Assembly: GCA_905193225.1 (NCBI GenBank)
Contig: CAJJNV010000016.1
Location: 1 to 49,247, forward strand
Source of the DNA: an uncultured Oscillospiraceae bacterium
GTDB lineage: Bacteria; Bacillota; Clostridia; Oscillospirales; Acutalibacteraceae
Length of the DNA: 49,247 bases
Reading direction: 5' to 3'
The notes beneath the pieces are model-generated. The model was not told the origin of the DNA. It made no database searches and saw nothing but the letters and a program-made list of their open reading frames with translations. Position 1 is the first letter of the stretch; the number at the start of each line of letters is the position of its first letter. Both the position numbers and the translations under genes were made by a program. Below, piece after piece: positions 40,401 through 48,729 of this stretch.

Positions 40401-41275
40401 CTTTTGTCGTGCAGATGATAGTCGATTCCAAGCCCAAGACATTCACCGACCTTTTGCAGCTTTCCGGCCTTTCCCACGGTACCGATGTGTGGCTCGGAAA
40501 TGCTCAGGATCTTATTGCTCAGAATATATGCACCATTTCAGAGGTTATCGGAACGCGAGACAGCATAATGGTGTATCTTATGCACAAGGGACTTGACCCG
40601 TCTATGGCATTCCAGATAATGGAGATAGTGCGAAAGGGTAAGGCTCACCAAAAGCTGACCGAGGAACATATCAATGCAATGAAGGAACATGATGTGCCTC
40701 AGTGGTATATCGACTCCTGCTTTAAGATCAAGTATATGTTCCCGAAAGCCCATGCCGCCGCATATATGATCGCCGCGTTAAGACTCGGTTGGTACAAGGT
40801 GCATCATCCCCTTGAATATTACGCCTCCTATTTCACCGTGCGGGGCGGGGATATCGATGCCGCTATTTTGTCGGGAGGGCTGCCCTCTGTCAAGGCAAAA
40901 ATGCGGGAGATAGAGCGCAAGGAAAAGGAAAGGACCGCTTCGGCCGTCGAAAAGAGCAGCTATGTTACCTGGCAAATACTGAATGAAATGCTCTGCCGCG
41001 GTATCGAGGTGCTTCCGGTGGACATCTATAAATCGTCCGCTAAGAAATACCTTGTGGAGGACGGAAAGATAAGAATTCCCTTCAACGCCGTTCAGGGACT
41101 TGGAGAAACAGCCGCAATTTCACTTGAAAATGCCGCAAAGGAGACCGAGTTTATCTCCTGGGACGACATAAGGGAAAAAACGTCCATTTCCAAAACCGTT
41201 TTGGAAACTCTCGGGGAGCTGGGCGCCCTTGGCGACATTCCGAAAAGCCGCCAGATGAGCCTTTTCGCTATTTAA
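37499..41275 (+). CDS. polC: DNA polymerase III alpha subunit, PolC type, lacking the exonuclease insertion
   Basis: A 1258-residue replicative polymerase. Order: an N-terminal domain (1-210); an OB-fold (about 225-310); a PHP domain opening HLHTNMSQMDG at about 323, then TDHGVVHSFPE; a zinc-binding module (CPKCKHSE and later CPDCG); the palm with DIDLNFAGE at about 780; fingers; and a C-terminal region with PLEYYASYFTVRGGD. PolC normally runs to about 1430-1460 residues, because a DnaQ-like proofreading exonuclease is inserted in the PHP domain directly after the YGVEA-type segment. Here YGVEAYMIHDDQHPD (from about 383) is followed after some fifteen residues by RYHFIILVKNQTGLKNL, so the exonuclease is absent. 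The frame is intact. It ends the cluster started by pyrH. Confidence 0.96.
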   Translation: MQNFENCFQKYISPDDLSDDLAQCRVLRVEWDVERRKIDVFLKTEGYVTFAERQKVQAVISGGLNCTVELKMTVNDEPDEQSVRDIALFVRAENPMLGGVFDDAVFSVDDDITVTLRHGGMDLIKACSADRKIEEMVLDIFGREMKVAFDGKTELSEGEKTEKIKKVAATLEPQKKKEEKKFTGTPADGLPVYLESAKPVIGGAINSNPIKLCDVAPDQGNCTVWGKVFLTDSHETRDGRSVFYSISITDKTGSYTLKARVQKDSAEHKVYEEKLKEGVCILVNGTVNYDTYARENLITPRAISLVQEVPLDDGCDKKRVELHLHTNMSQMDGMTPVSKLIKKAYALGHPAMAITDHGVVHSFPEAAQTRADIVKSGGDIKIIYGVEAYMIHDDQHPDIIANKKNIRRYHFIILVKNQTGLKNLYKLISISHIDNYHVRPLMTMSNLKQYREGLIYGTACEQGELFDAVVDKKSDEEIMEIAKFYDYLEIQPVGNNRFMLRKDTLMNIKNADRRERLLAKYKDLNTDEDLQNLNRKVVEIGEKMGMPVCATCDVHFMDKEDAIFRAVLMAGQKFDDADNQPPLYYRTTAEMLSEFEYLGSEKAEEVVITNPNKVADMIDVVEPLPSGSFPPSIEGSEQLLQDITWKRAHEIYGENLPEIVENRLKRELDSIIGNGFSVMYISAQKLVKFSEDNGYLVGSRGSVGSSFAATMAGISEVNPLAPHYVCPKCKHSEFITDGSYGSGFDLPPKNCPDCGTDMKRDGHDIPFETFLGFKGDKVPDIDLNFAGEVQSKVHKYTEQLFGSENVFKAGTISGVADKTAYGYVKKYEEERGLNLSNAEISRLVDGCVGVKRTTGQHPGGMVVVPREYEIYDFCPVQRPADDVKSDTKTTHFDFRSMHDLLLKLDELGHDVPTIYKYLEDNTGISISDVPMSDPQVMSLFSSCEALGVTPEQIGVPTGTLSMPELGTPFVVQMIVDSKPKTFTDLLQLSGLSHGTDVWLGNAQDLIAQNICTISEVIGTRDSIMVYLMHKGLDPSMAFQIMEIVRKGKAHQKLTEEHINAMKEHDVPQWYIDSCFKIKYMFPKAHAAAYMIAALRLGWYKVHHPLEYYASYFTVRGGDIDAAILSGGLPSVKAKMREIERKEKERTASAVEKSSYVTWQILNEMLCRGIEVLPVDIYKSSAKKYLVEDGKIRIPFNAVQGLGETAAISLENAAKETEFISWDDIREKTSISKTVLETLGELGALGDIPKSRQMSLFAI

Positions 41276-41401
41276 GTTTTTAAAACATTAAGGTGAAAGC
41301 CTTTGTTATACAAACGACTTTAATGTCAGGGACCTGCCGCACACGAAAAATCTTTGCGTGCAGATTCCTTTAAAGTGCAAAAACCTTTTAAGGAGAACAA
41401 A

Positions 41402-42703
41402 ATGAATAAGACCGCAAAAAAACTTAAAAAACTTTTGTGCCTCATCTTTTCGGCTGCAGTGATTTTTGCATCGATTTTTGCCGAAGGGCTTGCTGCCCTT
41501 GCCTATTCCGAGGAAGATCTGGAATTTGATATGCTTGGCGCACTTTCGGCAAAATACGAGTCAAACGGCGATCCTGCGGTCATTTCCAGCGGACAGGGAG
41601 ACGCAGGGGGCGTTTCCTACGGTGCCTATCAGTTTTCGAGCGTTCAGGACATCCCTAAAGCCTTTTTCAGATGGCTTATTGAAACACAGTATGATACCGT
41701 TCTCGGCTGGAGACTGAGCAACGCCTACGATGTGGATCACGGCTACGGCAACACCTTCAACAGCGAATGGAAGGCCATTGCCGCCGAAAAGGGCGACTAC
41801 TTTTTAAAGCTTCAGCGGGCATATGTCCGTACAAAATACTATAACCCGGCAGCATCCTCTTTAAGATCGCTGGGATTTGAAGTTAACAGCTATACCATCG
41901 CACTTAAAAATGTCGTATGGTCCCGCGCCCTTCAGCACGGAGTGGGCGGAGCGATGAACGTTTTTAGACGTGCCTTTGAAAAGATCGGCGGATTTTCAGG
42001 ACATTCGGAGCCTGAGCTTATCGAGGCCATCTATAACGAATCCGGCATAACCGGCGACTACGAAGGAGAAAAGATGTATAACGATTCCTCCTGGATAGTG
42101 AGGGATTACGGCCTTGACGGGAAAACCATGAGGTATTTCGGCGGATGCAGCAGCGAGGTGCAGGCCGGAGTGTGGTTAAGGCTTAATGTTAACGAGAAAA
42201 ACGAGGCCCTTAGGATGTATGAGCAATACAAGGATGCTGTTGATCCTTCGGTACCCAATGATAACACCAAGAGGATAAGCAGGGTAACCCTTGCCCACAT
42301 TACCGATGGAAAAACCAATGTTCGTGTGAGAACCGGTCCTTCCACCAACGACACAATAATCGGAGAAGTCAACGGCGGAACGCGCCTTGTGCTTACCGAC
42401 GGTATGTCCGGAGATTGGTATCCCGTGCGGCTTGATATGAACGGCTTTGTGGTAAACGGCTATTGCTATAAGGATTATGTCACGGTTGACTACGACTGCG
42501 AGGTCGTGACCCTTGGTGATGTTGACAGCGATGGTCAGGTGTCGGTCAATGATGCCCTTATGACTCTTCAGAACAGCATAGGTAGCAGGGTATTTTCGGA
42601 AAAGCAGTTTTATACGGCAAATGTCGATTTTGTCGGCGGAGTGACGGTAAAAGACGCGCTGCTTACACTCCAAAGAGCGGTTAACGTGATCGAAGGATTT
42701 TAA
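41402..42703 (+). CDS. Secreted lysozyme-like/SH3/dockerin protein
   Basis: A 433-residue secreted protein; start at ATG 41402 with SD AAGGAG. A signal peptide covers about 1-36 (KKLKKLLCLIFSAAVIF, then ALAYS). Residues of about 40-260 resemble a lysozyme-like module known from phage- and VgrG-associated proteins, with SAKYESNGDPAVISSGQGD and GGVSYGAYQFS; I cannot name a confirmed family. A bacterial SH3 domain follows (about 299-363: TNVRVRTGPSTNDTIIGEV). The end (about 371-433) is a type I dockerin-like repeat pair: LGDVDSDGQVSVNDALMTLQ and NVDFVGGVTVKDALLTLQRA; the second lacks some calcium ligands. It should act on the wall and dock to a cohesin elsewhere. Confidence 0.8.
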   Translation: MNKTAKKLKKLLCLIFSAAVIFASIFAEGLAALAYSEEDLEFDMLGALSAKYESNGDPAVISSGQGDAGGVSYGAYQFSSVQDIPKAFFRWLIETQYDTVLGWRLSNAYDVDHGYGNTFNSEWKAIAAEKGDYFLKLQRAYVRTKYYNPAASSLRSLGFEVNSYTIALKNVVWSRALQHGVGGAMNVFRRAFEKIGGFSGHSEPELIEAIYNESGITGDYEGEKMYNDSSWIVRDYGLDGKTMRYFGGCSSEVQAGVWLRLNVNEKNEALRMYEQYKDAVDPSVPNDNTKRISRVTLAHITDGKTNVRVRTGPSTNDTIIGEVNGGTRLVLTDGMSGDWYPVRLDMNGFVVNGYCYKDYVTVDYDCEVVTLGDVDSDGQVSVNDALMTLQNSIGSRVFSEKQFYTANVDFVGGVTVKDALLTLQRAVNVIEGF

Positions 42704-42854
42704 GGGCTTTAAAGGTGTGGAAAGGCAGTGGATGCCTGCCTTGCACAAATGTCAAAACGGTGTAGAGCAAGCATAAAACAGCCGTTTATAAAACGCTTTT
42801 GAAAAAAATATGCGGTGCCGGTTGCTTTAAGCTTAATCGAATAATAAAACAGAT

Positions 42855-42900
42855 AAATCGGGAGAAACGAGTGCTTGACGCGCTTTTTCTTCCGATTTTT
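42855..42900 (+). terminator. Terminator of the dockerin-protein gene
   Basis: AAATCGGGAGAAA (42855-42867) pairs with TTTCTTCCGATTT (42886-42898) over 13 bp with one G-U pair, followed by further T-rich sequence. Apart from this and the promoter at 43042, the 42704-43158 gap shows only AT-rich sequence. Confidence 0.78.
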
Positions 42901-43041
42901 GATTTTTGATTGAGGATTGAGATAATTCGATGTATGGACAATGGCGGTTGGATTTAATGCCCATTTGTCCTTTTTCTTACAACAAAAATCAGCATTATGC
43001 ATAATTATAAACAACATTATACAAAGTTTTTAAAAATATTG

Positions 43042-43070
43042 TTGACAAAAACGTGTTATTAAGATATAAT
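43042..43070 (+). promoter_or_regulatory. Consensus sigma-A promoter of the glycine-rich secreted protein
   Basis: TTGACA (43042-43047), 17-base spacer, TATAAT (43065-43070): a full consensus match in both boxes. High basal expression is expected. The leader is about 80 bases long. Confidence 0.88.
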
Positions 43071-43158
43071 TACCAAAAGGATTATAGGTATAACTGCACC
43101 CTTGTGAGAATAAATAAAAAACATACGGGTCTTTTGGCTCTTTGCGGGAGGAATCTCT

Positions 43159-45843
43159 TTGCTTTGTAAGAAAAACAATCGACTTAAAAGAATAATTTCC
43201 TTGACCCTGTCTTTGCTTGTCATAATGATGGGCTGTCCTTCGGTGGGGATTTTTACAAAGATCGCCGATATGGGCAGCATATCTGCTCTTGCCGCCGGCG
43301 GAAAGATCACATCTCTTGAAGGTTTTGATAATACCAAAATGCTGTGCGGATGCGATACCTACGGAGTGGGCGACGGCTTCCGCCACGGTTACTATTATGT
43401 TGACAAAGATCTCACCTTCGACGGATCGGCTACCGGAGGATTTGCCAACTGGGGCTGCGGCCTTACGGTACACGACGGCGATACCATTATAATCGAAATC
43501 AAAAAAGGCTGTACCCTCACCTGTAAAGGCCGAGACGGAAGCGGCACAACAGGCGGAGGCGCCGGGATCCACCATAAGGCGGGTTCAAGCCTTGTACTTT
43601 TAGGCGACGGAAACCTTATTGCCACAGGCGGAAATGCCGGAACTTCAACGGCAGGATCGGCCGGCGGAGACACATCCTATGAAGGAGATTGCGACTGGAT
43701 AATCACCGGAGCAGGCGGAACCGGCGGAAACGGCGGCGGTGCCCCCGGATCGGGCATAGGCGGAACAGGCGGTACGGGCGGCACAGGAGGTGCCGGCGGC
43801 GCGTCCCAAACGTTGGCATGGAACGGCAACAGAGGAAAAGCCCCGTCGCCCGGAGCATCGGGTTATGACGGTCTTGCCGGTTCAAGGGGAGCAGACGGAA
43901 CACTCGGTCCGGATACCGAAGGCTGCGGATCGATATGGATAATGGGTTCGGTAAAGGTTACCGCAACAGCCGGAAATGTACAAAGTTCTATTCCCCGGGA
44001 ATGGCAGGCGAGCGGCGGAAGATACGCCTATGGCGGTTATTCTTCTTATTCGATCAACTGCCGAGGGGGCGGCGATTCAATCCCGGGGCCTTTTGTGGCT
44101 GACGGCGGAGCAGGAGGAGCCGGAGGCGGCAGCGGATTTGCCTCAGCTGGGGTAGGAAGCTCTGGCAGCGGCGGAGGAGGCGGCGGAGGCGGTGCCTCCG
44201 GATACTATCGTTGGTATGATACAAACGGCTGGCTTGTACACTGCTTTTCGGGCGGCGGCGGAAGCGGCGCAGGAGACAAAACCGGTTGGGCTGGACTGTA
44301 TTCTCAAAACACCGAAACCCCCGGTCAATGCTATAAAATAATGAGCTACTACGACGCTCATCACGAACACGAAGAATGGTATGCACACACATACGCAATA
44401 CCCAGCGAGGGAACATATAACGGCAACCTTGAAAAGGCGCAGTCCGAAGCTATCGGAAGCGATCCCGGCAGTCCGAGCTATACCGGCGGAGCAGGCGGTA
44501 TCGGCGGTAATATGGAAAAAGAACACTCCGGTGCACCACGTGCTGCAAACGGAGGAGCCGGAGGCAATGTCTCAGATCCCACAAAAAAAAGTGACTGGGT
44601 ATATGTCGCAACAAAGGGAGGCGCAAACCTCACTGCATCCACGACCGACGACTATAAAGGCCAAGGCAAAAACCTCGGAGTCAATCTCGATGACGGATAT
44701 GCCTTCGGTGTTGATTTTTCCATAACCTTAAACGGGAACGGCGGCGTGGGCGGCTCGATTAAATATAATATGATCAACGGCCGCGACGCCAATCGCACTG
44801 CTTTTACGGCGTGCACACGGCCCGGCTATACCTGCACGGGATATTATATACCCGGAACAAACACCAAGATAGTTGATGCCGACGGAAATATCACCCAAGC
44901 AGTTGACGGATATACAAATTACGACACCGATTATTACCGCTGGAACACCCTAACCAATACCACCCTTGAGGCCCACTGGTCAGCAAATACATACACCGTA
45001 TCATTTAATGCATCGGCAAACGGCGGAAGCGGCGGACAATCGGCAAATGTAACGGCCACATACGGCGCTGCTATGCCTGCAATTTCCACCACCGCTCCGG
45101 TAAAGACCGGATACTCCTTCACGGGATGGTACGATGCACATACCGGCGGAACCCGGTATTACACGTTTACAGGCGCAAGTGCACGGAATTATGATAAAAC
45201 ATCAAATACGACCCTGTATGCCCAGTTTGCAGTCAATACCTACACAATCTCGTTCAACGCAAACGGGGGAAGCGGCGGTCAGACGGCCTCATTGAGCGTG
45301 ACCTACGGCTCGGCCTTGCCCGCCATTTCGACCACGCCGCCCACAAGGTCAGGATATATTTTTAACGGATGGTATACCTCGGCAAACGGCGGAACTATGT
45401 ATTACGACAAAAACGGTGTTCCTGCAATTTCGAACTATTCGGTGGCCGGAAATCTGGCCCTCTATGCAAACTGGACGGCCGAAACCTATTCGGTGGCGGT
45501 CGCATGGGGAAGCCTTGATTTCAAATACACTCCAAATTCTCCGACATGGGATAAAGACGGCCATAAATGGAACAGCTCGAGCGGTGCCTGGACGGCATCA
45601 AGCAGCGGAAAAAACACCATTTCGGTCAAAAACAATTCAAACGTTGCCATGACCGCCGAGTTTAAGTTTGTACCCCAAACGATAACCGGCGTAACCGGCG
45701 GAAGCTTTTCGGTGCAAAGCCTTGATATGGCAATAGCGGGAAGCGGAACGGTTACATTTATGCCGGCCGGCACATTAAACGGCGCATATATAACCTCATC
45801 GAAGCTCGGCGCCATAACCGTGACGGTCAAAAAGAAAAGCTGA
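43159..45843 (+). CDS. Large secreted glycine-rich protein with InlB-type repeats
   Basis: An 894-residue secreted protein starting at TTG 43159 (SD GGGAGG at 43146-43151). A signal peptide is seen (RLKRIISLTLSLLVIMMGC, then ALAAGG). Residues of about 120-460 are dominated by Gly in GG-x and G-x-GG patterns (for example GTGGTGGTGGAGGA), recalling PE_PGRS or fibrous proteins. Residues of about 526-774 hold three Listeria-Bacteroides (InlB B/Flg_new) repeats: YTVSFNASANGG, ending TTLYAQF, and YTISFNANGGSGG, ending LALYANW, plus a diverged first copy. The last 120 residues are a beta-rich unknown domain. There is no LPxTG or membrane anchor, so it is released or held non-covalently. Probable adhesin or matrix protein. 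Confidence 0.82.
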   Translation: MLCKKNNRLKRIISLTLSLLVIMMGCPSVGIFTKIADMGSISALAAGGKITSLEGFDNTKMLCGCDTYGVGDGFRHGYYYVDKDLTFDGSATGGFANWGCGLTVHDGDTIIIEIKKGCTLTCKGRDGSGTTGGGAGIHHKAGSSLVLLGDGNLIATGGNAGTSTAGSAGGDTSYEGDCDWIITGAGGTGGNGGGAPGSGIGGTGGTGGTGGAGGASQTLAWNGNRGKAPSPGASGYDGLAGSRGADGTLGPDTEGCGSIWIMGSVKVTATAGNVQSSIPREWQASGGRYAYGGYSSYSINCRGGGDSIPGPFVADGGAGGAGGGSGFASAGVGSSGSGGGGGGGGASGYYRWYDTNGWLVHCFSGGGGSGAGDKTGWAGLYSQNTETPGQCYKIMSYYDAHHEHEEWYAHTYAIPSEGTYNGNLEKAQSEAIGSDPGSPSYTGGAGGIGGNMEKEHSGAPRAANGGAGGNVSDPTKKSDWVYVATKGGANLTASTTDDYKGQGKNLGVNLDDGYAFGVDFSITLNGNGGVGGSIKYNMINGRDANRTAFTACTRPGYTCTGYYIPGTNTKIVDADGNITQAVDGYTNYDTDYYRWNTLTNTTLEAHWSANTYTVSFNASANGGSGGQSANVTATYGAAMPAISTTAPVKTGYSFTGWYDAHTGGTRYYTFTGASARNYDKTSNTTLYAQFAVNTYTISFNANGGSGGQTASLSVTYGSALPAISTTPPTRSGYIFNGWYTSANGGTMYYDKNGVPAISNYSVAGNLALYANWTAETYSVAVAWGSLDFKYTPNSPTWDKDGHKWNSSSGAWTASSSGKNTISVKNNSNVAMTAEFKFVPQTITGVTGGSFSVQSLDMAIAGSGTVTFMPAGTLNGAYITSSKLGAITVTVKKKS

Positions 45844-45909
45844 AAAGGCCTTGCTGAATCGCGTTATATATCCAAAGCAGCAAAAACCAAATATATATTC
45901 TAAAAAAGC

Positions 45910-45949
45910 AAAAACACTCCTTAATGCCGCCGGTAAAGGGGTGTTTTTT
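45910..45949 (+). terminator. Terminator of the glycine-rich protein gene
   Basis: AAAACACTCC (45911-45920) pairs with GGGGTGTTTT (from 45938), one G-U pair, and T6 follows. Confidence 0.85.
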
Positions 45950-46395
45950 GTGCAATAAAGGCCACGCTTGGAGAAACACATATAAGGCAGGAGAAAACAA
46001 AATCTTAACCGTCGGATCGACAGGTGTTTTATCACGGCAGTGTGCATTTTACCGGTTAAAACCGTAGGCCAAATTAAATACGATAAATGTCACATAGGAA
46101 TACAAATAGGTGATATTGTGTTGAATTATAGAGAAATATGTGGTAAAATATACAGGATATAAAATGGGTTTGCTGTACGATCCGATAAGAATGTGACCGT
46201 GGGCAAAATTGTTTTTCAAACGCCCCGGTGAAAATTCTAAAAAGAAATATATAGAGCAGAAATGCTTTGCTTTTGCGCAATGGAAAGGACGCCGAAAAGC
46301 AAATGTATGCCCGATCACGGTGCGCACAAAATCCCGATTTTTAAGCCGCAAACATATAAAACACAACAAAGCCATAACATAACTGGAGGAACATT
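45950..46395. other. Intergenic region ahead of the restriction operon
   Basis: These 446 bases contain no gene I can support. They hold the hsdM promoter at 46121-46149 and a long leader of about 240 bases. I found no strong hairpin or riboswitch signature in the leader. Confidence 0.5.
46121..46149 (+). promoter_or_regulatory. Sigma-A promoter of the type I restriction-modification operon
   Basis: TTGAAT (46121-46126), 17-base spacer, TAAAAT (46144-46149), with an extended -10 TG at 46141-46142. Confidence 0.65.
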
Positions 46396-47889
46396 ATGAT
46401 AACCGGTGAACTGAAAAATAAAATCGACTCTCTTTGGGACATATTCGCGGCGGGAGGACTTGTGAATCCCCTTGATGTCATCGAGCAGATCACATATCTT
46501 ATGTTTATTCGCGATCTTGACGACAGCGATAATCTGCGGGCCAGAGAAGCGGCTATGCTTGGCCTTCCTTACGAGAGCGTTTTTGCAAAGGAAACCGAAA
46601 TCGGCGGCCGAATTGTTGACGGAAATCAGCTGAAATGGTCGGTGTTTCGCGATTTTCCCGCTGCTCAAATGTATACGGTTGTGCAGGAATGCGTTTTTCC
46701 TTTTATAAAAAATCTGCACGGGAATAAGGACAGCGCCTATTCAAAATATATGGGCGACGCGATTTTTAAGATTCCGACCCCGCTGCTGCTTGATAAAATC
46801 GTAACCGCCCTTGATGTCATATACGATTTAATGAATGAAAATCAGTCGTCGGATGTCAGAGGAGATGTTTACGAATACATTTCTTCCAGGCTTCAGGTTA
46901 ACGGACGCGCCGGAGCATTCCGCACCCCTCGCCACATCATTAAAATGATGGTTGAAATGGTGGAGCCGAGTCCCGATGATGTCATATGCGATCCTGCCTG
47001 CGGAACGGCCGGTTTTTTGGTTGAGGCGGGAAAATACATACGCCAAAATCACAAGGAAATGTTTTTCGATCGGGTCAAAAAAGACCGCTATATGAATCAT
47101 ATGTTCCATGGATTTGATATGGGCAGAACCATGCTGCGTATCGGCGCTATGAATATGATGACGCATGGAATCGACAATCCGATCATCGAATATCGGGACA
47201 GCCTTTCCGACCAAAATCCCGACAAGGACAAATTCAGCCTTATTCTTGCCAATCCGCCGTTTAAGGGCAGCCTTGATTACGACACCGTTTCGGCCGATTT
47301 GCTGAAGGTTTGCAAAACCAAAAAGACCGAACTGTTGTTTTTGGCGCTGTTTTTGAGAATGCTGCGGGTCGGCGGAAGATGCGCCTGTATCGTTCCCGAC
47401 GGTGTGCTTTTCGGCTCGTCGACGGCGCATAAGGCCATACGAAAGGAAATCATCGAGGGCAACCGTCTTGAGGCGGTGGTTTCAATGCCGTCGGGCGTGT
47501 TCAAGCCCTATGCAGGGGTTTCGACCGCGATTCTGATATTCACAAAAACCGGCCACGGCGGAACCGATAATGTGTGGTTTTACGATATGCAGGCCGACGG
47601 ATTTTCTCTTGACGATAAGCGTTCGCCGGTTGCCGAAAACGACATTCCCGACATAATCGCCCGCTTTAAAAATCCCGAGGGCGAAAAAGACAGAGAACGC
47701 ACCGAAAAATCCTTTTTCGTGCCAAAAGCGGAAATTGCCGAAAACGGATATGATCTTTCGATAAATAAATATAAAAAGACCGAGTATGTCCCCGTTGAGT
47801 ACCCGCCCACAAGCGAAATCATGGCCGACCTCCGCGATCTTGAAAAGCAAATAACCGAAACGATGAATGAATTGGAGGGGATGTTGTGA
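46396..47889 (+). CDS. hsdM: Type I restriction-modification system, methyltransferase subunit HsdM
   Basis: A 497-residue adenine-N6 DNA methyltransferase subunit. An N-terminal HsdM bundle (about 1-150) opens LKNKIDSLWDIFAAGGLVNP. The catalytic domain has the SAM motif CDPACGTAGFLVEA at about 198 and the catalytic NPPFKGSLDYD at about 287. Conserved GAFRTPRHIIKMMVEMV and PDGVLFGSS segments and a C-terminal coiled coil for HsdS contact are also present. SD GGAGG. It needs an HsdS subunit for specificity, and with HsdR it restricts foreign DNA. hsdR is not in the window. Its stop directly abuts the next ATG, so the HEPN-like gene is tightly coupled. Confidence 0.97.
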   Translation: MITGELKNKIDSLWDIFAAGGLVNPLDVIEQITYLMFIRDLDDSDNLRAREAAMLGLPYESVFAKETEIGGRIVDGNQLKWSVFRDFPAAQMYTVVQECVFPFIKNLHGNKDSAYSKYMGDAIFKIPTPLLLDKIVTALDVIYDLMNENQSSDVRGDVYEYISSRLQVNGRAGAFRTPRHIIKMMVEMVEPSPDDVICDPACGTAGFLVEAGKYIRQNHKEMFFDRVKKDRYMNHMFHGFDMGRTMLRIGAMNMMTHGIDNPIIEYRDSLSDQNPDKDKFSLILANPPFKGSLDYDTVSADLLKVCKTKKTELLFLALFLRMLRVGGRCACIVPDGVLFGSSTAHKAIRKEIIEGNRLEAVVSMPSGVFKPYAGVSTAILIFTKTGHGGTDNVWFYDMQADGFSLDDKRSPVAENDIPDIIARFKNPEGEKDRERTEKSFFVPKAEIAENGYDLSINKYKKTEYVPVEYPPTSEIMADLRDLEKQITETMNELEGML

Positions 47890-48693
47890 ATGGAAAAAGA
47901 TGATATAATTAAAATTGCAGACGAACTTTATGAAAGAGCTCTTGATGCAAATTCATATTATGCGATTATTATACAATATTCAAAGTTGAGAAAAGATTAT
48001 GAGGAAGAGATGCAACTTTCACCCGCTTTTTTCAATATGACATACAGTGCTTTGCAAAAAGCTTGTTTTATGGAATTGGCCAAATTATTCGAGGCGTCAA
48101 CCGACGTTGTGTCTATACAAGGATTGTTGAAATGCTGCGATGAAAACAAGTTGTATTTTCCTGAATACAGAGAAGAAAAAAACGAAAAGATCGGTGATGA
48201 GGAATGGATTGAAAAAATACCATATCAGCATTGTTTGCAACCATCAGAGGAATGCCTTTTTAAAGAAAAAGTGGCGGAACAACGAGAAATTGCAAAAATT
48301 CTTGGTATTTCAGATGTTGAGCATATCACAATAAAAGCAGATATGACATTTTCGGAGAAGATAGATTTCTATTGTAAATGTATTAGTTCGTACAAGAAAA
48401 AAATAGACAATATCCGTATTCAAAGAAATAAATTCTATGCTCATAATGATAAAACATATCTTTTGTCAGATAAAATTGTTTGGGAAGAAAATCCCGTTGA
48501 ATATGAAGATATCAAAATTTTGATTAACTTTGCTCTTGAGTGTACAACATTTATTTTGGAACTGTTGACTGGAATACTTAGAGCAAGACAATATAGTAAT
48601 ATAGACGATCTGCAGGGAACACTTATGCTGGTGAAAAAAGGATTGAAGTATCAAAATATTGAAATAAATAAGCAGTTAAATAAATATAAGTAG
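47890..48693 (+). CDS. HEPN/AbiU2-like protein inside the restriction-modification operon
   Basis: A 267-residue, mostly helical protein. The N-terminal part has LSPAFFNMTYSALQKACFME and LAKLFEAS. Near residue 179 lies RNKFYAHNDK, an R-x5-H arrangement (R179, H185) in a helix, which is the HEPN ribonuclease motif as seen in AbiU2-like abortive-infection proteins. Its base composition is visibly more A/T-rich than hsdM, suggesting separate acquisition. It starts directly after the hsdM stop, with SD GGAGGGGATG inside hsdM. HEPN proteins of this kind are RNases or antitoxin partners in phage defence. Activity here is inferred from one motif. It could also only share the fold. Confidence 0.75.
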   Translation: MEKDDIIKIADELYERALDANSYYAIIIQYSKLRKDYEEEMQLSPAFFNMTYSALQKACFMELAKLFEASTDVVSIQGLLKCCDENKLYFPEYREEKNEKIGDEEWIEKIPYQHCLQPSEECLFKEKVAEQREIAKILGISDVEHITIKADMTFSEKIDFYCKCISSYKKKIDNIRIQRNKFYAHNDKTYLLSDKIVWEENPVEYEDIKILINFALECTTFILELLTGILRARQYSNIDDLQGTLMLVKKGLKYQNIEINKQLNKYK

Positions 48694-48729
48694 AAATGTT
48701 TTTTATTCTTAATTGGCAGGAATGATGAT

